Below are positions 11,851 to 23,900 of a stretch of 64,000 nt of DNA, piece after piece. This DNA comes from Cladopsammia gracilis (taxonomy: Eukaryota; Cnidaria; Anthozoa; Scleractinia; Dendrophylliidae), in NCBI GenBank assembly GCA_022457155.1, contig JAJGOT010000472.1:113501-177500 (forward strand), written 5' to 3'. The notes under the pieces were generated by a model. That model searched no databases. It was not told where the DNA came from and worked only from the letters and a program-made list of their open reading frames with translations. The position numbers and the translations under genes were made by a program. Each line of letters begins with the position of its first letter. Positions within the stretch are counted from its first letter, which is position 1.

Positions 11851-12530
11851 CATCTAACAGCACCAGAAGCCAGAACACCTCAATACTCAAAAGTGCCCAA
11901 ACTCAGAGCACACCCAAATCTAAAGCATCCCAAACTCAAAACCAACCCAATTCAGAGGCACTTCGGTGCATCCACATGAACAAACAAACAAAGCCCTATG
12001 CTCAAAGGCAAGTAAGATGCGTGAACGGAGAGGGCGATGCTTAAAAAGCCCAGACGAAATGTGGACGTAAACTAAAATATTAGACTAAAAGAAAATGAAG
12101 CTGAGAAGTTAAGAAATTTTATCTTTAATCGATCCCATCAGTTATGAACCAGCAGTCGTGGAAAGTCATATTGAATCGGGCTGTGATGCCCGACTAATAG
12201 ACTCACTTTTGGGAATTTTGCTTCCGTAAGAAAAGGTGTGTTTCAAGTGGCTTAAAGTGGTTTGTTGCCAGCGGCTAAGTATTTGTGTTTAAAGTGTTTT
12301 GAGATAAAGAGTTTAGATGAACTGGTTGAAAGGTTGGCGGTTTCTCGAACTGCTTCACCTTTAGAAACATATATATATCCGCCGTCGTGTAGCGTTTATA
12401 TATCGAAGTCTTGAAAATCCATCTGAAGTCGATCCACAGATCGGTTTTAGTTTTCCATAGTGAGTTAGAGGTCAAAGACATTGCTTCGCGTATTCACAGA
12501 TAAAAATGACAATAAAGCATCATTTGAGAT
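11851..12530 (+). other. LINE-flanking sequence, unannotated
   Basis: Directly after the ORF1 relic, 11862-11960 holds short CAAACTCA/CCCAAA-type imperfect repeats, probably a decayed part of the ORF1 C-terminus or UTR. The rest shows nothing recognisable. Confidence 0.35.
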
Positions 12531-13010
12531 AGCGACTTGAAGCTTATAGGAGATTGCAAGTAATGCTACACAATCGGAGATTCACAAAGCTTAGTAATCA
12601 AAAGATGGAGTACCTCAGGGTTCTGCTCTTGGGCCTCTTAATTCTTATTCACATTAATAATAAGCTAATAATATCTCCAAGGTGCTTACAGATTCTATGA
12701 TTTATCCTTCTTGCTCCTTGTGACATAAATCTGTTCTTTAGCCATAAAGGTGTCGGCAGATACTGTGTTTAATACCATGAAGCGGAACCACGGAAGATTA
12801 CATCATGGTTTTTGAAATATGCTCTTATAAACATTAAGAAAACACATTTACGGTATTTAAAACTAATAGAACAAGAAACTATACACAGGTTAAAGTCGTG
12901 GCATCTCTAACCCATGGCCATCCTGATTTCCAAGTATTTGAGGGCTTTACTGAGAAACACTAACATTGTGTCTACAAAGTAAGACTACATTCAAGCCACG
13001 CAATGACCAA
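12531..13010 (+). pseudogene. Decayed LINE reverse transcriptase scrap (Jockey/CR1-like)
   Basis: At 12604 the frame reads DGVPQGSALGPLN, the motif B region of non-LTR reverse transcriptases (GVPQGS-x-LGPLLF). About 230 bases later another frame reads NIKKTHL, matching the post-catalytic segment of these enzymes. The intervening region, which should hold the YADD box, is full of stops and shifts. This is an old fragment with no coding capacity, and it may or may not belong to the ORF1 relic upstream. Confidence 0.55.
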
Positions 13011-13259
13011 CTGAAAACAAAAACTAACCGGCGAAAAAAAAATTACAAACACAAACATACATATAGCAACTAATAGTTCCATATTGCAGTAAAAACGATG
13101 GCAGAATATTTCAACTGGAACCATACTACTTTACTATTAAAGCAAAGGAAAGCGAGGAAGTCAACCTGTAAACTAAAATAAGAGCTTCCTCGAATATAAT
13201 AGCTCACCTTCAAAGCAAACTTGTTTCTCTAATTACATATTATATTAATACGCGAATAA
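13011..13259. other. Unannotated gap between LINE relics
   Basis: A/T-rich, no gene seen. Confidence 0.4.
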
Positions 13260-13955
13260 CTTAGCTTGTCATAATCTTGCCGTAATAGAGAAGCTTCTTG
13301 GTTTCGGGACCACGGTAAACTTGTCTATCAATGATCAGTTTGTCAACATTAAAAGAAGCTTCCTTTTTCTCCTGTTTGGCTTATTTGAGAACAGGCAACA
13401 GTGCTTTCCTCATTTGTTCTACTTCTTTTGGGTAGTCATCCGCCACACCAATTTTAAGATCCTTGTTGATGTTTTTGACATGTTTAAAGATGCGGCATTT
13501 GTCTTTAAAAAAAAAAGTTAGCTTTGCGACAATTGGGCGAGGTTTGTTTTCGGTGGCGTGATGGTTAAGTCGATTCGGGATGCGATGTACTCTTTCAAAT
13601 TCCAAACGGTCAACTGCCTGGTATGGCATTTTAAGTTGACTTCGAAGAAGGTGTTTTAACACCTCTGTTTCTTCAGAGCTTTCATCCTTTTCGGTTTCCT
13701 GTACGTTGAGAAGTTTTATATTGTTTCTTCTGGAGTGGGCTTCTAGCTTGATATTACGCATTTTCTGTGAATTAAGCTCTAGGTTTGTTTCCTTCAATGT
13801 ATTATTGGTTTCCTTCAGATATTCAGCGAGTTTGTCATATGTCAACTTCAGATTTGTCACCTCCTGCGTTTTAGTTGCGAGAGATTCGCGTAGCTGTCTA
13901 TTTTCTTCTTTTAGCTCCTTAAGTTGTTGTTTGAGTTTTGAGTTTGAATGGAATG
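13260..13955 (-). pseudogene. LINE ORF1 relic (coiled coil plus RRM), minus strand
   Basis: Reading leftward from about 13955, the frame opens with a heptad-type coiled coil (KQQLKELKEENRQLRESL). It passes through LKETNNTLKETNLEL to an L1-ORF1-like RRM (AHSRRNNIKLLNVQE, FERVHRIPNRL, KPRPIVAKLTFF), then stops near 13381. Beyond that stop another frame carries the typical C-terminal continuation (FNVDKLIIDRQVYRG) to about 13270. So at least one frameshift or stop breaks the gene. It is a different lineage from the ORF1 at 10930-11850, which is longer in the linker. The right end (upstream in coding terms) runs straight into a GGAATGAAAT microsatellite at 13949, so the 5' end is lost or replaced. 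Confidence 0.75.
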
Positions 13956-14215
13956 AAAAAATTGAAAAGAATGAAAGGAAATGGAATGAAATTGGAATGA
14001 AATGAAATGGAATGGAATGGAGTGAAATTAAATGAAATTAAATTAAATGAAATGGAATGGAATGAAATTGGATTGAAATGAAATTGAATGAAATGGAATG
14101 AAATTAAATGAAATGGAATGTAATGTAATGTAATGAAATGAAATGAAATGAAATGGAATGAAATGAAATGAAATTGAAATGAAATTGAATGAAATGGTCT
14201 TAATGGAATGAAATG
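13949..14215. repeat. (GGAATGAAAT)n-type microsatellite
   Basis: About 265 bases of degenerate 5-bp and 10-bp tandem repeats built from AATGA, AATGG and AATTA. It abuts the 5' side of the minus-strand ORF1 relic. Confidence 0.9.
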
Positions 14216-14353
14216 GTCTCAACGGATTATGAACATCTCCTATCGTTACGGTATTTAGCCTGGTTTTAAATCCAGCACCTTTTTTATCAACAAGACACTG
14301 ACACTAATACTGAACGAACAAATCAATCTGATTGTAATAATCCCGACCTACGA

Positions 14354-16600
14354 GTGCAAGAAAATCAACAGTTTCCTACAAACTCAGCAATACAAAACAA
14401 CCAAGGAGATAACACAAGTAACAAACGTAGAAAAACGCGCCGAGTTCGCTCATCTAATTCGTTTTCTGGAAAGAAAACACCTATTCGTCTTGACACAACC
14501 ACCGTGATTAATCTTTCAAACGTCACAATGACTGACGATGAAATACTTCTCTTATAAAGAGGTTTAACCTTTAGTCCAAGTCCTAGAGACATCGACTGGG
14601 TTCAAGGTAAAGCTGACATTTACGATTTCTCTAGACTTTTACGATTGAAAGAGTACTTCTACAGAGAAGACAGGGCATGTGATTAACACCAAATCCCTTC
14701 CGCCTTAAAAGTACTTGGTGTCCTCCATCAAACCGTGATCCAATTCTCGACAACGATATAGATACCCTAGAAAGTGACATCATGAACACCAAACCCGCAG
14801 AGACCGACTCGCTCTAAAAATCTACAACGACGGACAGACGTCATCATCAAACATGCAGACAAAGGATCTGGTACTGTGGTGATGAACAGACAAGACTATC
14901 TAAAAACAAATGCTACAGACAATTAAACAACCAACAGTTCTATAAGAAGGTCAGTGCAGATCCCACCGAAAGCATTTTATTTTAAGGCTTTTATCTGAAG
15001 GCATTATAGACAAAGAAACCCACCACTAAATAACTCCTCAAGATCCTAAAGCTGGTCGCTTTTACATCCTGCCTAAAATTCATAAAGCTGGAAACCCAGG
15101 TCGACCTATTGTCTCAGCAAACGGACATCCTACTGAAAAAATACCAGTTCGTTAGTTTTCATCTTAATCCTCTGGTGCAGACACTCCCATCTTATGTAAA
15201 GAACACCACCCACCTGCTGAACAAACGTAAAGAAATCGATGTCCTCCCTAGCAATGCCACGCTTGTCACCCTTGACTTCTCTTCTCTATACACGAACATC
15301 CCTGCAAACGAAGGAATCGACGCATGTAGAATAGCTGTTAGCCAACGAACTGACAAAACCATCTCTTCTGAATCTATTTGTGATCTTCTAAGAATGATTC
15401 TGACTACTGGGAACAACTTTGTTTTCAATGACGAACATTTTATACAACAACATGGTACGGCAATGGGGACTAGAATGGCACCTGCTTACCCTAACCTTTT
15501 TATGGGGGAATTCGAAAGGAAAGCACTGAAAAAAAAAAGATTACGCTGATCAATCCTTTCTCTGGCTTAGATACATAGATAACATTCTAATGGTATGAAC
15601 ACACGGAGAAGAAAAACTAGACAACTTCCGTCATCACATACCTCAACAGCATCCATCCTACTATCCAATTGACTAGTGAACGGTCCACAACTTCAATATT
15701 ATTCCTTTCCTGGATGTCAATGTTCTACTCGAAAATGGATAAATAGAAACCGACCTCAATTCTGCAAGCTTACAGATAAACACCAGTACTTACTCCACTC
15801 CTCAAGTCATCCTTATCATACAAAAAGAGCCATTCCCTACATCCTAGCCCTCCGTTTAAGCCGGATTTGTTCCAAAGACGAATTCTTCGAGCGTCGGTCA
15901 GAAGAATTACTTTCATATTTAATAAAAAGAGGCTATAAATAACGTTTTGTGAGAGAGCAAATCTTAGGAGGCAAACAAATACCCAGAAGTGAGACATTAC
16001 AGGACCATAATCATGATAAATATAAATCCCCAGTCCCGTTCACGATCACCTACAACCCAGCACTACCTCATATTCAAGAAATACTTCACAACATTCCACA
16101 AATCACCTGCAAGAAATGTTCAAAGACGTTCCTTTCCTCGCTCACCGTCGTTCACCAAACCGTCGCGATCTTTTCGTTAGAGCTAAACTAAAAAACACTA
16201 ACACGACACCAAAACCCATCTCTGGCACTTTCACTGCAACTCCACTCATGAATGTCTCACCTGCCCTTACATTGACAATCGTAGAACTTCGTATACTTTT
16301 ACCAACACCGGGGAAATTAGACAAATAAAACAACCTGTAATTCTAGTAACCTCACGTATATGATCGAATGTAAAACATGTAAAAAAAAACATATAGGGGA
16401 AACCAAACGCACGATTCGTGAACGCTTCACAGAACACAGACAAGAGGCAAACAACCCACATCACGCTAACTCTACAGCAGCGGTCCCTACACATTTCAAA
16501 TTACCAGGTCAGTCTCTTCCGCGGACATGAGACTCATCCCACTTGAACTGCAGCCTACCATCAATGCTTCGCGTCGAAAAGCACGAGAGGCGTTTTTAAT
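14354..16600 (+). pseudogene. Penelope-like element (Neptune/Penelope type, RT plus C-terminal GIY-YIG), broken
   Basis: A degraded Penelope-like retroelement. An N-terminal part (about 14354-14680) reads through a stop into PRDIDWVQGKADIYDF and RLLRLKEYF, as in the leader region of these enzymes. The reverse transcriptase follows at about 15100-15600 with LVTLDFSSLYTNIP (motif A) and GTAMGTRMAPAYPNLFMG (motif B). Motif C reads RYIDN instead of the active YIDD. The C-terminus at about 16350-16500 reads YMIECKTCKKKHIGETKRT and RERFTEHRQE. That is a GIY-YIG endonuclease of the type fused to Penelope-like RTs, whose tail ANSTAAVPTHF is also typical. Multiple frameshifts and stops, plus the Asp-to-Asn change in motif C, make the copy inactive. 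Confidence 0.85.
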
Positions 16601-16809
16601 TTATAGAGGGAACACTTTATCACCAGAGGGCATTAACAGAAGGAACGAACGCTGAACTCAGTTTTGTGTCATACACTATATATTATTTTTATCTTATATT
16701 TACAAGTGCGCTGTCTACATGTCATGTATTAGCCAATCATTGATAACCATGTATTTTTTTTTAAATTTTAGGTCCCGTTACAATGTTTTCCTTCAGTATA
16801 ACCCTGGCG

Positions 16810-16838
16810 CTGAGGAAGACTAGTTCTGTTAGTCGAAA
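16810..16838 (+). ncRNA. Hammerhead-ribozyme-like core downstream of the Penelope-like relic
   Basis: CTGAGGA (16810-16816) is followed by one base, a 5-bp stem GACTA/TAGTC (16818-16822 with 16830-16834) and then GAAA (16835-16838). This is the CUGANGA-stem II-GAAA order of a hammerhead core. Penelope-like elements are known to carry such ribozymes in their terminal repeats, and its place just after the relic fits. Stems I and III and the cleavage site were not resolved, and the extra A before stem II is unusual. Confidence 0.4.
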
Positions 16839-18160
16839 TATTGGCCATTTAATAAATCTGCCCTTTGCCGTAGTGCCAGCCTTGCATTCAGTTTTAATTG
16901 TATTTTCACATTCAAGTGACGCCTGGCACGAGATCTTTCACAAGAAAGATCCGGCTACTACCAGCAAGTTTAATTTCTACGTCGTCAGTGTGGACCTCTG
17001 CTATCAAAGGCTTTTCTAAAGTAAACAAAGATATACACAATAAACTGCAAGGGCTGATCTGACTACGTAAACAAGTTGTTGTCACCCGAATCACGCGTTC
17101 CACATCACGTATACCGTTAGCAGCATTATCATTTGCGGTCCATTGCAGATTGTACTTTTATTTCTATATATTTTGGGACCGTTGGTCCTTACGGATCCGA
17201 TATGCTGTGTTTTCTTTAAGCATGGTTTTGTCCATAAGTTTCATTGTTCAGATTGGCTTTGTCCATCTACATTTTTCTTTGCGAGACACCTTTGTGACGT
17301 TTTGGGCTTCTTGTTCCCCGGAACACGTTATGTGGCACGCGTGAATCTGGTGAAAAGTGAGTGCAAAGTAATGAACCTGTTATAGTGAACGGGTCATTGT
17401 GTAATATATTTCCGCTGGCAGTGCTGACGAGTTCCAATAACAACGAAACAGCTGTCCACGGTTGCAACCCTACAGATCAGATCAGCCCTTGCAGTTTATT
17501 GTATGTTTGTTCATTTTTGGTTGGTTAGATCTCTCGCAGATGCTAAGTATACCGTTAGCAGCATTATCGTTTCCGGTTCTTTGCAGATTTTACTTTAAAA
17601 TAAAGATGCGAGTCTGCAAACTTAAATTTGATCATCTACTAAAGGTCGTTTTTTCCCTTCTTACAAAGCCAATTTTCCGATTTGAATTCAAAGATGCAAT
17701 CATTTTTGTTATTTATATATATATTTTTTAATTACCTGACATAGTAATTTCGAATTCATTTTTCACTGAATAGTAGCTATATGACAAGATTAAGGGGGTA
17801 TCACAAAATGGAAGGTATGTATGGATTCTGGGGACGCTGTCTTAGAGAAATTTTGAATGGGTTTTGAACCATGTTTGAAGGCTCGTAACTTTGTTGCTAT
17901 CCAACTAAACACCATCAAACTTGGTAACATTACTAATCTTAACGTGGTCTTTTATATGGTGACGTTAATTGATAAATTAAATTAAATTAGCAACTGTACC
18001 CAGTACAACCTTTTATGGGAGTTGGTTGCAGTTTTAAAGTTATAAGCGATTCAAGTCAGAGTGGGTACTTTCCGACCCCTGCAGCCAACTTATTTTTGTA
18101 TTTCCACCCAGAGAGTAGGTCCGCCATTTGATAAATAAAGCATGTTCAACGTAGTCACAA
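16839..18160. other. Non-coding DNA with one dispersed direct repeat
   Basis: A segment TACCGTTAGCAGCATTATC at about 17110 recurs at about 17549 with the same downstream GCAGATT, giving two copies roughly 439 bases apart. This may be the ends of a small element or a segmental duplication. Otherwise no gene or classified repeat is seen. Confidence 0.45.
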
Positions 18161-18171
18161 TGGAGGCGCCG

Positions 18172-18835
18172 TGGTGTACGCAGTGGTTAGCCTGTGCGTT
18201 GGTGTACGCAATGGTTAGCCTGGGCGGTGGTGTACATAGTGGGTGGCCGGTGCGGTGGTGTACGCAGTGGTTTGCCTGTGCGGTGGTGTAAGTAGTGGGT
18301 GGCCTGTGGGGTGGTGCAAATAGTGGTTAGCCAGTGCGGTGGTGTACGTAGTGGGTGACCTGTGCGGTGGTGTACGCAGTGGTTAGCTTGTGCGGTGGAT
18401 TACGCAGTGATTGGCATGTGCGCTGTTGTACGCAGTGGTTTGCCTGTGCGGTGGTGTATGCAGTGGTTATGCCTGTGCTGTGGTGTACGTAGTAGTTGGC
18501 CGGTGCAGTGGTGTACGCTGTGGTTAGCCTGTGCGGCGGTGTACGTAGTGGGTTGCCTGTGCTGTGGTGTACGCAGTGGTTAGCCTGTGCGGTGGTGTAT
18601 GCAGTGGTTATCATGTGCGGTAGTGTACGCAGTGGTTTCCCTGTGCGGTGGTGTACGCAGTGGTTAGGCTGTGCGGTGGTGTACACAGTGGTTGGCCTGT
18701 GCGGTGGTGTACGCAGTGGTTAGGCTGTGCGTTGGTGTACTTACTTAGTGGTTGGCATGTGCGGTGGTGTACGCAGTGGTTAGCCTGTGTGGTGGTACAC
18801 AATGGTTAGCCTGTGCGGTTGTGTACACAGTGGTT
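18172..18835. repeat. 28-bp minisatellite derived from a tRNA-like A box
   Basis: About 24 degenerate head-to-tail copies of a 28-bp unit (TGTGCGGTGGTGTACGCAGT then GGTTAGCC). The 28-base period is seen directly, for example at 18361 and 18389. Each unit contains GTACGCAGTGGTTAGC, close to a pol III A box. The array leads directly into a SINE whose 5' end is another such unit. Long open frames across it on both strands are repeat artefacts. Confidence 0.85.
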
Positions 18836-19100
18836 GGCGCGTTGGACTTCAGATCTAAAAGTCGGTGGTTCGATGCCTGGTTGCCTCTGTCGTGTTGTTT
18901 TCTTAGACAAGAAACTTTACTTCACATTATCTCTCAGGTGTATTAATGGTACCGGAGACAAAATGATAGTGGTAGCCCTGCGATGGACAAGCTAGCATCC
19001 CATCCCTGGGGGAGTGGCAATACAGAAACCGGGTTAAGCTCCGGCCGAGTGGGTCACCCGTGGCTCGTGTGCGCCAAAATGGCGGGGCAGGCATATCCCA
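18811..19100 (+). mobile_element. tRNA-derived SINE
   Basis: The head (about 18811-18885) holds an A-box-like CAGTGGTTGGCGCGTTGG and a B-box GGTTCGATGCC, with a degenerate anticodon arm between. The body includes TGCGATGGACAAGCTAGC, CATCCCATCCCTGGGGGAGT, ACAGAAACCGGGTTAAGCTC and CGGCCGAGTGGGTCAC. I recognise this body as one of the commonest SINE types in cnidarian and other invertebrate genomes. The 3' boundary is uncertain. Confidence 0.7.
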
Positions 19101-19465
19101 AGAATTATGGAGTATTTTGTCACGTGTCACAGGTGAAAAGGCATGAAATGAGGTTACTTCCAGCGATCGCAGGGCTAATAGACAGAGTTATAAACGAAGA
19201 GAAATTAAGAGATAAAGAGGGTCTGTGAGCCTAAAGACTCAAGACAGTTTACTCCAGTCATCCTGACGAAGACCACTGAAAGTAATGGAAATATATGTGC
19301 AATTTAATTAAACTAGTTTTTTTCTTTTATAGTGTTAACATAGTTTCAGGAGTTATTTTAACTATTGGATACTTGTGATAAATTTTATATGTGATGTATC
19401 AAGAATATTGATCAATCGGAATCACACGATTTCTTCAAATTGCTGAATCTACACAAGAAAAAAAG

Positions 19466-19885
19466 ATGCGTTATCTACACGAGGGTTTTCTTCGTTCATA
19501 CCAAGAAAACAACGTGGTGCCTCAAGGACTGCAGGTACGGAAAACAGCAGATATCGTCAAATTTTCAGAAGATTTTGAGAGGAAATGGAACGAGGTACTG
19601 TTAAATGCGTCGAAGGAAATGAGAGAATTGGTATTCAGTGAAGTGGAGGTTACGATAGAGTTGATAGGGCGTGAAATTTTGGAACTCGAAAGTTGTATTG
19701 CAAATCGATGGCGCCATGGGACCTTACAAGAGTTTAATCAAAAGGTTGCCGTAATATACGATAAAATGGACGTTGGATTATCAAGAAGAGTTTATGAGCA
19801 GATCCGTGCAAGAATCAAACAAAATCACAAATCTTCGGCAAAGCTGAAAAAAAATCACCTCAATTTGTTCATCTTTTGCATATAG
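19466..19885 (+). CDS. Uncharacterised 139-residue helical ORF, possibly retroelement-derived
   Basis: An open frame from ATG 19466 to the stop at 19883-19885; the frame is also open a little upstream. The protein is charged and mostly helical (KWNEVLLNASKEMRELVF, EVEVTIELIGREILELES), with no membrane segment or signal peptide. Near the N-terminus, FLRSYQENNVVPQGLQVRK resembles a short motif (H-x-x-F-L ... V-x-P-x-G-L) I associate with small ORFs that precede Penelope-like reverse transcriptases in invertebrates. That link is from memory and weak. It ends in a run of Lys/Asn then hydrophobic residues, so the natural C-terminus may be lost. It sits between a SINE and a TIR element and has no obvious partner gene. 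It could be a fragment of a larger retroelement ORF. Confidence 0.4.
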   Translation: MRYLHEGFLRSYQENNVVPQGLQVRKTADIVKFSEDFERKWNEVLLNASKEMRELVFSEVEVTIELIGREILELESCIANRWRHGTLQEFNQKVAVIYDKMDVGLSRRVYEQIRARIKQNHKSSAKLKKNHLNLFIFCI

Positions 19886-20118
19886 ATAGTCTATAGTAAG
19901 TACATGAATGGCATGTAGATTCTTTCCTTAAAATATCTATTTGTTTCCGAGAAAAAACGAAGAAAGTCGTTATCATCTCAATGCACAATTTGGCAATCCC
20001 AAACACATGCAAACAGGGTTGAAATAAGTCATGATTCACTCGACTCGCATATCAAAACTACTGCGCTAGAAAAAGCTGTCATAGTTCCACTTTGTTGTAT
20101 AACTTGTCATAGTCTAAA

Positions 20119-20619
20119 AGTAGATATAAAACGATGATTCTGCGCCAAAAGCCAAAAACCCAAAGCCCCCTGCCCTAAGAAATTCCGAGAAAACCTCAAA
20201 AACAACTTCCGCATCTGCTAAATTTACCGCTCAAAATCATAAAAAAATTAACTACCGCTAAATTTATCGCTAAAATGTTATTTCAAAATGAAAATCAAAT
20301 GAATTATCGTTAAAAAATTAGCGGGTCTTAGAAAATCACACAAATGACACAAAAAGTGTTATTTTATTCCCTTGAAATTTAACGGGTCTCAAAAATGACA
20401 CTTTTGTGTGTTATTTTATTATCCCTGAAAATTAACTAGAGCTAGTCTTTGCTGGCGCCTTGTTGCTAGCTTTGCGTTATCCAGCGGAGCTGGGTTTCAC
20501 TGAGTCGGTTATGTTTAGTTCTAAGGGGTTCGCTTTCTATGAGTTTACTCCTGGATTTTTTATTGCAGGGGGCTTTGGGTTTTTGTCTTTTGGCGCAGAA
20601 TCATCGTTTTATATCTACT
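20119..20619. mobile_element. Non-autonomous DNA element with about 57-bp terminal inverted repeats
   Basis: The left end reads AGTAGATATAAAACGATGAT and continues through TCTGCGCCAAAAGCC to CCCAAAGCCCCCTGC. The right end (about 20562-20619) is the inverse with one or two mismatches. The interior is A/T-rich with smaller internal inverted segments around TGACACAAAAAGTG. There is no coding sequence. I could not identify a target duplication, so the superfamily is open. Confidence 0.75.
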
Positions 20620-20653
20620 GCCGATGGGGGAAAGGATGAAATGAAAAATTATT

Positions 20654-20671
20654 TTTCTCCCGCGGGAGAAA
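20654..20671. promoter_or_regulatory. Perfect 18-bp palindrome
   Basis: TTTCTCCCGCGGGAGAAA is its own reverse complement. It lies about 290 bases before the DNA polymerase start, near the left limit of the virus-like module. A protein-binding site is possible, but nothing in the sequence proves it. Confidence 0.4.
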
Positions 20672-20793
20672 TCATTTATATTTTCAAAACAGTTTCCCAC
20701 AGGTGAGAATCTTGTGTACATATTATTTTTAGTTTAAATGCTAATACAAGCTGGTTTCTTAGTAACAAATATCACTTGGTGATTTTTTATTGT

Positions 20794-20884
20794 ATTACAC
20801 AAAATTTTCTACAAGTTGTATAATTTCTACAGCTTGTAGAAAATTCTGTATAATTTCTACAACTTGTATAAAATTCTGTGTAAT
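20794..20884. promoter_or_regulatory. 91-bp AT-rich imperfect palindrome before the polymerase gene
   Basis: Starts ATTACACAAAATTTTCTAC and ends AAAATTCTGTGTAAT, with internal inverted copies of TTCTACAAGTTGTA/TTCTACAGCTTGTAG. It ends 60 bases before the preferred polymerase start at 20945. The position suggests a promoter or origin function, by inference only. Confidence 0.55.
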
Positions 20885-20944
20885 ATGCCGCTTACTTTGA
20901 GACGGGGAAAAATAAAAAAAATTATTTTATTTTTCCATTTAAAA

Positions 20945-23900
20945 ATGGAACACATGAAAGTTAAGGAACTAAGACAAATTGCCAGAGAAAGAAATATCCC
21001 CGGTCGCTCTCGCGTCAGAACAAAATCTGATTTAATACGTTTAATAACTGCATCTTCTCGCAATATTGATTCACCAACGCCGCCTATAGAAACACAAGTT
21101 GTTTCCGAAACTCAACCGCCTCCGCCTTCTCCTCCGCAGCCTCCAATATTGGAAACAATTCAAAATACTTTCCTTTCATGGTGGAATTGGTTAAAAGCCG
21201 CACCTCAAACTATTGCGAGAAAAGCTTCAAATATGATCACGGATTTTCAACGCAAAGTTACCAGTTTATATCAACCGCGAATTAACGTCCAGGACGGCCC
21301 TTCAGCGTTAGAAAAGTTTGCCCGTCAATTCATCTTTGAAGGCGTGAAAGGACTGTCCCCCAGAGATTATTTCCAGCAAGTTTCTGATAAACTTCGGCGT
21401 ATTCTCAAGGCTAATCGAGGCACTAAAATTAAATTGATTCTATCCTGTCGAATGAAACGCCAGAATTTACAAACTGGCGAAATAATTGAGATCGATGCTC
21501 CGTTTCATTCGGAAATAGAAATAAATCTCGCAGCGACTGATCTCACCGCCCTTTTAAATCAAATGATAGATACTATCCTTGAACGCATTGCCACGTTCCA
21601 AATGAGGGGCTCGAATTGGCAGTTTGATTTTGTAAATCATTTGGAATTGCATTTAGTTGAATTCCAACCTCTCGGTGGAAGTACCTACATTCCTCTTCCT
21701 CCATTCCTTGCCAAGAAGAAAGCGCTCACCAACATGCGGAATCTTGATCAGCAATGTTTTAAATGGGCCGTCACTCGAGCTCTCAATCCATGCGAAACTC
21801 ATCCGGAAAGAATTACATCTCTGCTCAGAGATCAAGCTGAACAACTCAACTGGTCTGGGATTGTTTTCCCAACACGCCTGAAGGAGATAGATCATTTTGA
21901 AAGACTGAATCCAGACATTGCCGTGAATGTTCTCGGCTATGAATTAATCGTTCATCCTCTGCGAATTTCAAAATATAAACACCGACGTCGTGTGACTTTG
22001 CTGTTATTTGAGAAAGACGGGATTCAGCATTACACCATTGTCAACAGTCTAAGTCGCCTTCTCTCGGCGCAAGTTAATCGTCACGCTAACCGCAAATATT
22101 TTTGCCTTCACTGTCTAAATCACTTTTATGATGAAAGATCTCTAGCGAAACATGAAGAATTATGTTGCAGCAATGAAGCGATAAAGATACAAATGCCTAA
22201 AAAAGGCGAGATTTTGAAATTTAAACATCACAATCGATCTATTAAAGTTCCATTTGTTATTTATGCCGATTTTGAAGCCTGCAATGAACCGATCAGCTGT
22301 TGTTCCCCAGGAAACGACCTCAGCTTCACAAATATGTTTCAGCGTCACAGGCCTTGTGGCTTTTGTTTCAAAGTTGTTCCCTTTGAGGAGAAATATTTGA
22401 ATATGCCTCCAATTCTTTTCCGGGCACATAAACAGAGTGATGATATTGCGCAGATATTTGTCGATAAGCTTGTTGACGCCGTCAAATTTATTTACAAGAA
22501 ATTCGACCGGCGAAAGAAGATGATCTTCACCGCGGAAGATAAGAAAGAATATGATGCAGCCACAGTTTGTTGGATATGCAAAGGAGAATTTGATGATTTT
22601 GAGCCCGACAAGGTGCGGGATCATTGTCATTTCACAGGAAAATATCGTGGCGCGGCTCATAATAGTTGTAATCTGCAATTTAGGAAACCAAAGTTCACCC
22701 CTATCATTTTCCATAACCTTGCGGGTTATGATGCCCATTTATTTGTGAAAAACCTTGGCAGAACACCTGGGGATATCAAATGCATACCTAATAATGAGGA
22801 ACAATATATATCCTTCTCAAAGAATATTATAGTTGGAGAATATACTAACAAAGATGGTTTAAAAGTCCCCATCACTCATGAACTGAGATTCATCGCTTCA
22901 ATGAAATTCATGGCTTCTTCTCTTGAGAATCTAGCAAATAATTTAAAGAAGTCAGGCCTTGACAAACTGAAACAAACAAACAAAGAATTTGGAGACAAAG
23001 CTGAGCTCCTTTCCAGAAAGGGAGTCTATCCATACGATTATATGGATTCTATCGAAAGATTCAAAGAAACAAAACTACCGTCTAAAGACGCATTCTATTC
23101 TCTGATTAATGAATCAGGTATCTCTGATGAAGACTATCAACATGCCCAAAATGTTTGGGATGAAATGGAGATTAAAAACTTAGGAGAACACCATGATTTA
23201 TATTTGAAAACGGATGTAATGCTCCTTGCGGATGTCTTCGAAGAATTCCGCAATGTCTGTATGGAGAATTATCAACTGGATCCAGCGTGGTATCATACCG
23301 CCCCTGGCTTTTCTTTTGATGCCGGCCTAAAGAAGTCAGGGGCACAACTCAGTTTGCTGAATGATCCAGATATGCTCTTGTTCTTCGAAAAGGGAATCCG
23401 TGGTGGTATTTCAATGATCTCAAATCGCCATGGGAAAGCAAACAATCATTATATGAGCGACCAATATGACCCAACGAAACCATCGAAATACATTCTCTAT
23501 CTCGATGCTAACTCCCTTTATTCTTGGGTAATGACTCAACCACTTCCAACTGGAAACTTTCGCTGGATGAAAGGCTTCAGAAGATGGGATCGAATTCCCT
23601 GTGTCCTTGAGGTTGATTTGGAATATCCCAAAGAACTTCATGATTTGCATAATGATTATCCCTTTGCCCCCGAGAGAATAATTTGCGAGAATAATGTTGA
23701 GAAATTAATCCCCAATCTGCGAGATAAGAAACACATCATCATGCATCACAGAGCACTGAAACAAGCTCTGAAACATGGATTAAAATTAACTAAGATCCAC
23801 AGGGGAATATCATTCACTGAAGAACCATGGCTGAAATCATATATCCAACTCAATATACAGCTCCGTCAAGCAGGGAAGAATGACTTCGAAAAAGACTTTT

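Noticed and set aside
18327..18802. Overlapping Cys/His-rich open frames in the 28-bp minisatellite
   Set aside because: Repeat artefacts on both strands with no start context or domain.
19255..19300. Third hammerhead-like core (CTGACGAAGACC...GAAA)
   Set aside because: No stem II pairing between the two core halves.
20864..20944. In-frame upstream ATG of the DNA polymerase
   Set aside because: It lies inside the 91-bp palindrome and adds a low-complexity Lys/Ile/Phe leader; ATG 20945 sits directly before the SAP-like domain.
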